Shown here in pieces: positions 5,585-8,378 of a stretch of DNA of 8,378 nucleotides. The notes under the pieces were generated by a model. That model worked only from the letters and a program-made list of their open reading frames with translations, was not told the origin of the DNA and did no database searches. Position 1 is the first letter of the stretch, and every line of letters begins with the position of its first letter. This stretch comes from UBA4416 sp046345275. GTDB taxonomy: Bacteria; Bacteroidota; Bacteroidia; B-17B0; Aurantibacillaceae. The DNA is taken from the NCBI GenBank assembly GCA_046345275.1, contig JBKDJY010000059.1, positions 1 to 8,378 on the forward strand. Reading direction: 5' to 3'. Both the position numbers and the translations under genes were made by a program.

Positions 5585-5628
5585 GTCGCTCATTCGTTTT
5601 TTATTTACTAGCCCAAACACAAATGTTT

Positions 5629-7878
5629 TTATTCAATCTCGATCCCATTATCAATAATTTCAGTTTCGTTTTCTGCATCATATTTGCTACAATCCAGTTC
5701 TACATCACCCATGTTTACTGGCACTTTAAATGCTGCCTTAGTCATTTTCAAACTTTTATCTGCATAAATTTTCTGAAAAAATTTTCCCCAAATTGGAAGT
5801 GCCATGCTAGCCCCTTGCCCTTCATTGATTGAATTAAAATGAACACTTCTTTCTTCCCCACCCGTCCAGCAACCTGCAACTAATTCGGGCGTAAGTCCCA
5901 TAAACCATCCATCTGCATTATTTTGTGTGGTACCAGTTTTACCGGCAATTTCGTTTCTTAAATTATATTGGCTTCTTAAACGGGTACCAGTTCCATAATC
6001 AATAACGCCTCGCATTAATTGAATCATTGCATAAGCATGTTGTTCGCTAAAAACTTCATCAGTGTTTGGAACAAATTCTTCCAAAATAACCCCGTTTTTA
6101 TCTTCTATTCTTGTAATATAGGTTGGCTGAATGTATGTTCCTTTGTTCGCAAATGTAGCATTGGCGGCAACCATTTCAAAAACTGAAATGTCTGGAGTTC
6201 CCAGAGCTATTGATGGCACGGCGTCAATTGGGGCTGTTATTCCCATCCGTCTTGCTAAACTAATGACAGCATCTGGGCCATATTGTTTCATCACCCATAC
6301 TGTTACGTAATTGATAGAACCTGCAAGGGCTTTTCTCAAAGTAATCATTTTTCCAGTCCCTTTTTCTCCATCAGAATTATCTGGGCACCATTGCGTTCCG
6401 TCTGGCAAATCAATACAAGTGCGTACATTAGGAACTTGATAACACGGAGAATATCCATTTTGGATGGCTAATGCGTATACAAATGGTTTAAATGTTGAAC
6501 CTACTTGCCGCCTTCCAACTTTTACATGATCGAATTTAAAATGCTTGTGATTGATTCCTCCTACCCATGCTTTTACATATCCTGTTGTTGGTTCAATTGC
6601 TAAAAATCCAGTTTGTAAAAAACTTTTGTAATAACGCATACTATCCCAGGGCGTCATCAAAGTGTCAATTTCACCACGAATGCTGTAAACCGTCATTTTA
6701 ACGGGCTTTTTAAATTCTGCTAATATTTCTTCTTTTGTAAAGCCTGCTTTTTTTAATGAACGATATCGCTCGCTTCTTTTCATTGAACTCATCATAATAT
6801 TTTCAATTTGTTCTTTATTTAAGTTCCAAGCAAAAGGCGCATTCTTCTTAGTTTTACATTCTTTATTAAATAGTTTTTGCAAATCAAACATGTGTTCTTT
6901 AACAGCATCTTCAGCATATTTTTGCATGCGAGAATCTATTGTTGAATAAATTTTTAAGCCATCTTTATAAATATTATATGGTTTGTTAGTTTCTGGATTA
7001 ATGTGTTTTAAACACCATTCTTTCATCACGTATTCTCGCAAATATTCTCTAAAATAGGGTGCCAAACCATCGTTGTGATCTTCAGGTTTAAAATTAATTC
7101 CGAGTGGCAATAATTTTAAACTATCATATTTTTGTTTTGATAATACGCCGTATTTAACCATTTGAAACATGACTACATTTCGTCGGTGTAGCGTTTTATC
7201 GACTTTCTTGATGGGATTAAACAGCGATGGGTTTTTTGCCATTCCTATGAGCATGGCAGCTTGCTGAATTTCTAAGCTATCTTGGCTCCGGTTAAAGTAA
7301 ATTTGAGCGGCTGATTTTATTCCAACTGCTTGGTTTAAGAAATCAAATTTATTGAGATACATAGAAAGGATTTCATCTTTGGTGTAATTTTTTTCAAGTC
7401 GCGCCGCAATAACCCATTCTTTTAATTTTTGCAAAACCATTTTTGGTTTACTTAATTTTTGACGGGGAAACATCATTTTTGCTAATTGTTGCGTAAGCGT
7501 ACTTCCTCCTCCTTTATTAAGATTTCCTGTTAATACTCCTGAAACAGATCTAAACAATGCTCTTAGGTCAATTCCGCTATGTTCAAAAAAACGAACATCC
7601 TCAGTACTAATGAGTGCGTCAATTAAATCTTTATCAAGCTCATAATGCTTAACATTAATTCTGTTTTCGGAATAATATTTTCCCAAAATTTTTTTATCAC
7701 TGCTGTAAATAACAGTGGCTAAATTACTTTTAGGATTTTGAAGCTCTTCCACGCTAGGAAGATCAAAAAACACTTCGAAAGAAATAAGCGTGATTAAAAA
7801 GAATAAAATTATAAAGGGGCTCCACACAAACAACCATGTGAGTTTAATGTATTTGGCGCTTTTTTGTGAAGACTTCAT
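5629..7878 (-). CDS. mrcA: class A penicillin-binding protein (PBP1A-type transglycosylase/transpeptidase)
   Basis: This bifunctional enzyme polymerises glycan strands from lipid II and cross-links the peptides in the periplasm. Residues below count from a TTG at 7890; subtract 4 for the chosen ATG at 7878. One membrane anchor covers about 17-40. The GT51 domain has catalytic E97 (STEDVRFFEH), GGGSTLTQQLAK (127-138), KLKE (155-158) and the EILSMYLN segment (173-180). The transpeptidase domain has the SxxK nucleophile S465/K468 (GSTFKPF), SIN (525-527) and KTG (651-653). The C-terminus is acidic. Length, about 750 residues, is normal. I prefer ATG 7878 because the promoter -7 element overlaps the TTG. 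The gene is convergent with hpf and divergent from the secreted-protein gene. The symbol is by family analogy; Bacteroidota often have several class A PBPs. Confidence 0.94.
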   Translation of the reverse strand: MKSSQKSAKYIKLTWLFVWSPFIILFFLITLISFEVFFDLPSVEELQNPKSNLATVIYSSDKKILGKYYSENRINVKHYELDKDLIDALISTEDVRFFEHSGIDLRALFRSVSGVLTGNLNKGGGSTLTQQLAKMMFPRQKLSKPKMVLQKLKEWVIAARLEKNYTKDEILSMYLNKFDFLNQAVGIKSAAQIYFNRSQDSLEIQQAAMLIGMAKNPSLFNPIKKVDKTLHRRNVVMFQMVKYGVLSKQKYDSLKLLPLGINFKPEDHNDGLAPYFREYLREYVMKEWCLKHINPETNKPYNIYKDGLKIYSTIDSRMQKYAEDAVKEHMFDLQKLFNKECKTKKNAPFAWNLNKEQIENIMMSSMKRSERYRSLKKAGFTKEEILAEFKKPVKMTVYSIRGEIDTLMTPWDSMRYYKSFLQTGFLAIEPTTGYVKAWVGGINHKHFKFDHVKVGRRQVGSTFKPFVYALAIQNGYSPCYQVPNVRTCIDLPDGTQWCPDNSDGEKGTGKMITLRKALAGSINYVTVWVMKQYGPDAVISLARRMGITAPIDAVPSIALGTPDISVFEMVAANATFANKGTYIQPTYITRIEDKNGVILEEFVPNTDEVFSEQHAYAMIQLMRGVIDYGTGTRLRSQYNLRNEIAGKTGTTQNNADGWFMGLTPELVAGCWTGGEERSVHFNSINEGQGASMALPIWGKFFQKIYADKSLKMTKAAFKVPVNMGDVELDCSKYDAENETEIIDNGIEIE

Positions 7879-7887
7879 ATGAATGTG

Positions 7888-7895
7888 CAAAGTTA
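7888..7895 (-). promoter_or_regulatory. -7 promoter element of the penicillin-binding protein gene
   Basis: TAACTTTG on the minus strand (7895-7888) fits TAnnTTTG exactly. It overlaps the possible TTG start at 7890 and lies 9 bp before ATG 7878, so the mRNA leader would be only a few bases long. No TTG stands at the expected distance upstream, so the promoter is incomplete and its strength uncertain. Confidence 0.5.
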
Positions 7896-8048
7896 AATTA
7901 AAAGTTTAGACATGAAAATTTAAGATAAAATTAGGGTTCTTAATAAAATCAATGATCTCCAGATTAATGTTGACGAGATAAAAGTTAAGATATTAAAAAT
8001 TTTGGAAATATAAAAATAGTTTAAGTTTAATGTAAAAAAATCAGCCTC

Positions 8049-8378
8049 TTGAAAAAGTTATTAGTCATCATCATTTTAATTTTGGATTTTGCTTTCTATC
8101 AGAATGCAAACGCTCAAAAAAATTCGAAAGCTGTATTAGAGCAAAAAGAATTTGTTGAATACAATAAAAATGGCGTTTTTAATGAAGCTGAAGCTATTTT
8201 ATTTGCTAAAGCCAAAGGGATACAAGCCTCAGAAATTAAAGGCTATGTTGAGTTTTTAAAAAATGATTTTTCATCAAAAAAAGCATTAGAAAGTCAATCG
8301 CATATCCATACGCCATATGAGACATCTCAGGGCTTTGATGAGACTGTTATTTACTTGAAACAAAAAAAAACGATGAGT
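8049..8378 (+). CDS. secreted protein of unknown function, N-terminal part (cut by window edge)
   Basis: The frame is open for 110 codons from TTG at 8049 to the right edge. The N-terminus is a clear signal peptide: KK, a hydrophobic core (LLVIIILILDFAFY), and a likely signal peptidase I cut after residue 22 (NANA|Q). There is no cysteine at the cut, so it is not a lipoprotein. The visible mature part is charged, with a probable helical region (EAEAILFAKAKGIQASEIKGYVEFLKN, split by G), and matches no family I know. An in-frame TAA at 8028-8030 rules out an upstream ATG, and no ATG occurs until the last residues, so TTG is the probable start. Exported proteins with this kind of leader are often large surface proteins in Bacteroidota, but the end of this one is not visible. 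Confidence 0.7.
   Translation, partial: MKKLLVIIILILDFAFYQNANAQKNSKAVLEQKEFVEYNKNGVFNEAEAILFAKAKGIQASEIKGYVEFLKNDFSSKKALESQSHIHTPYETSQGFDETVIYLKQKKTMS

Noticed and set aside
5406..5628. tRNA genes, which often follow hpf in Bacteroidota.
   Set aside because: No cloverleaf, T-loop GTTCRA motif or suitable GC-rich stems are present; only AT-rich hairpins are seen.

Overview
The window looks like a chromosomal segment of a low-GC member of the Bacteroidota, probably Flavobacteriia or a neighbouring class. Three things point there. Good promoters have the TTG-N20-TAnnTTTG form used by the Bacteroidota primary sigma factor. Start codons lack Shine-Dalgarno sequences. The run rpsU - xerC-type recombinase - hpf is a gene order typical of this phylum.

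Region 1 (1 to about 3600) is accessory DNA, with every gene on the minus strand. It opens with an IS110-family insertion sequence. The DEDD transposase gene has no stop inside the window and runs off its left edge. Between its start and about 1631 lies a structured, non-coding left end that could encode a bridge RNA. Next come two attC-like imperfect palindromes (1632-1770 and 2598-2729) with closely matching arms. Each follows a minus-strand gene, as in integron gene cassettes, but no integron integrase is visible. The cassette between them carries a GNAT-fold-like protein and a 57-residue partner, driven by their own promoter, which probably makes a leaderless mRNA. Beyond the second palindrome is a DKNYY-repeat protein gene that has lost its 5' end at about 3600.

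Region 2 (about 3600 to 5628) is core genome. A gene-poor spacer leads into a strong promoter for rpsU (ribosomal protein S21). A long intrinsic terminator follows and ends one base before the start codon of a XerC/XerD-type tyrosine recombinase. Then comes the hibernation-promoting factor gene hpf.

Region 3 (5629-8378) holds a convergent class A penicillin-binding protein on the minus strand (glycosyltransferase plus transpeptidase, all key motifs intact). A divergently transcribed gene for a secreted protein follows; it starts with TTG and is cut by the right edge.

The most interesting part is region 1: a cassette-like array bounded by attC-like palindromes, a possible toxin-antitoxin-like gene pair, and an IS110 element with a candidate guide RNA directly beside an attC-like site. 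No tRNA, rRNA or CRISPR array was seen.
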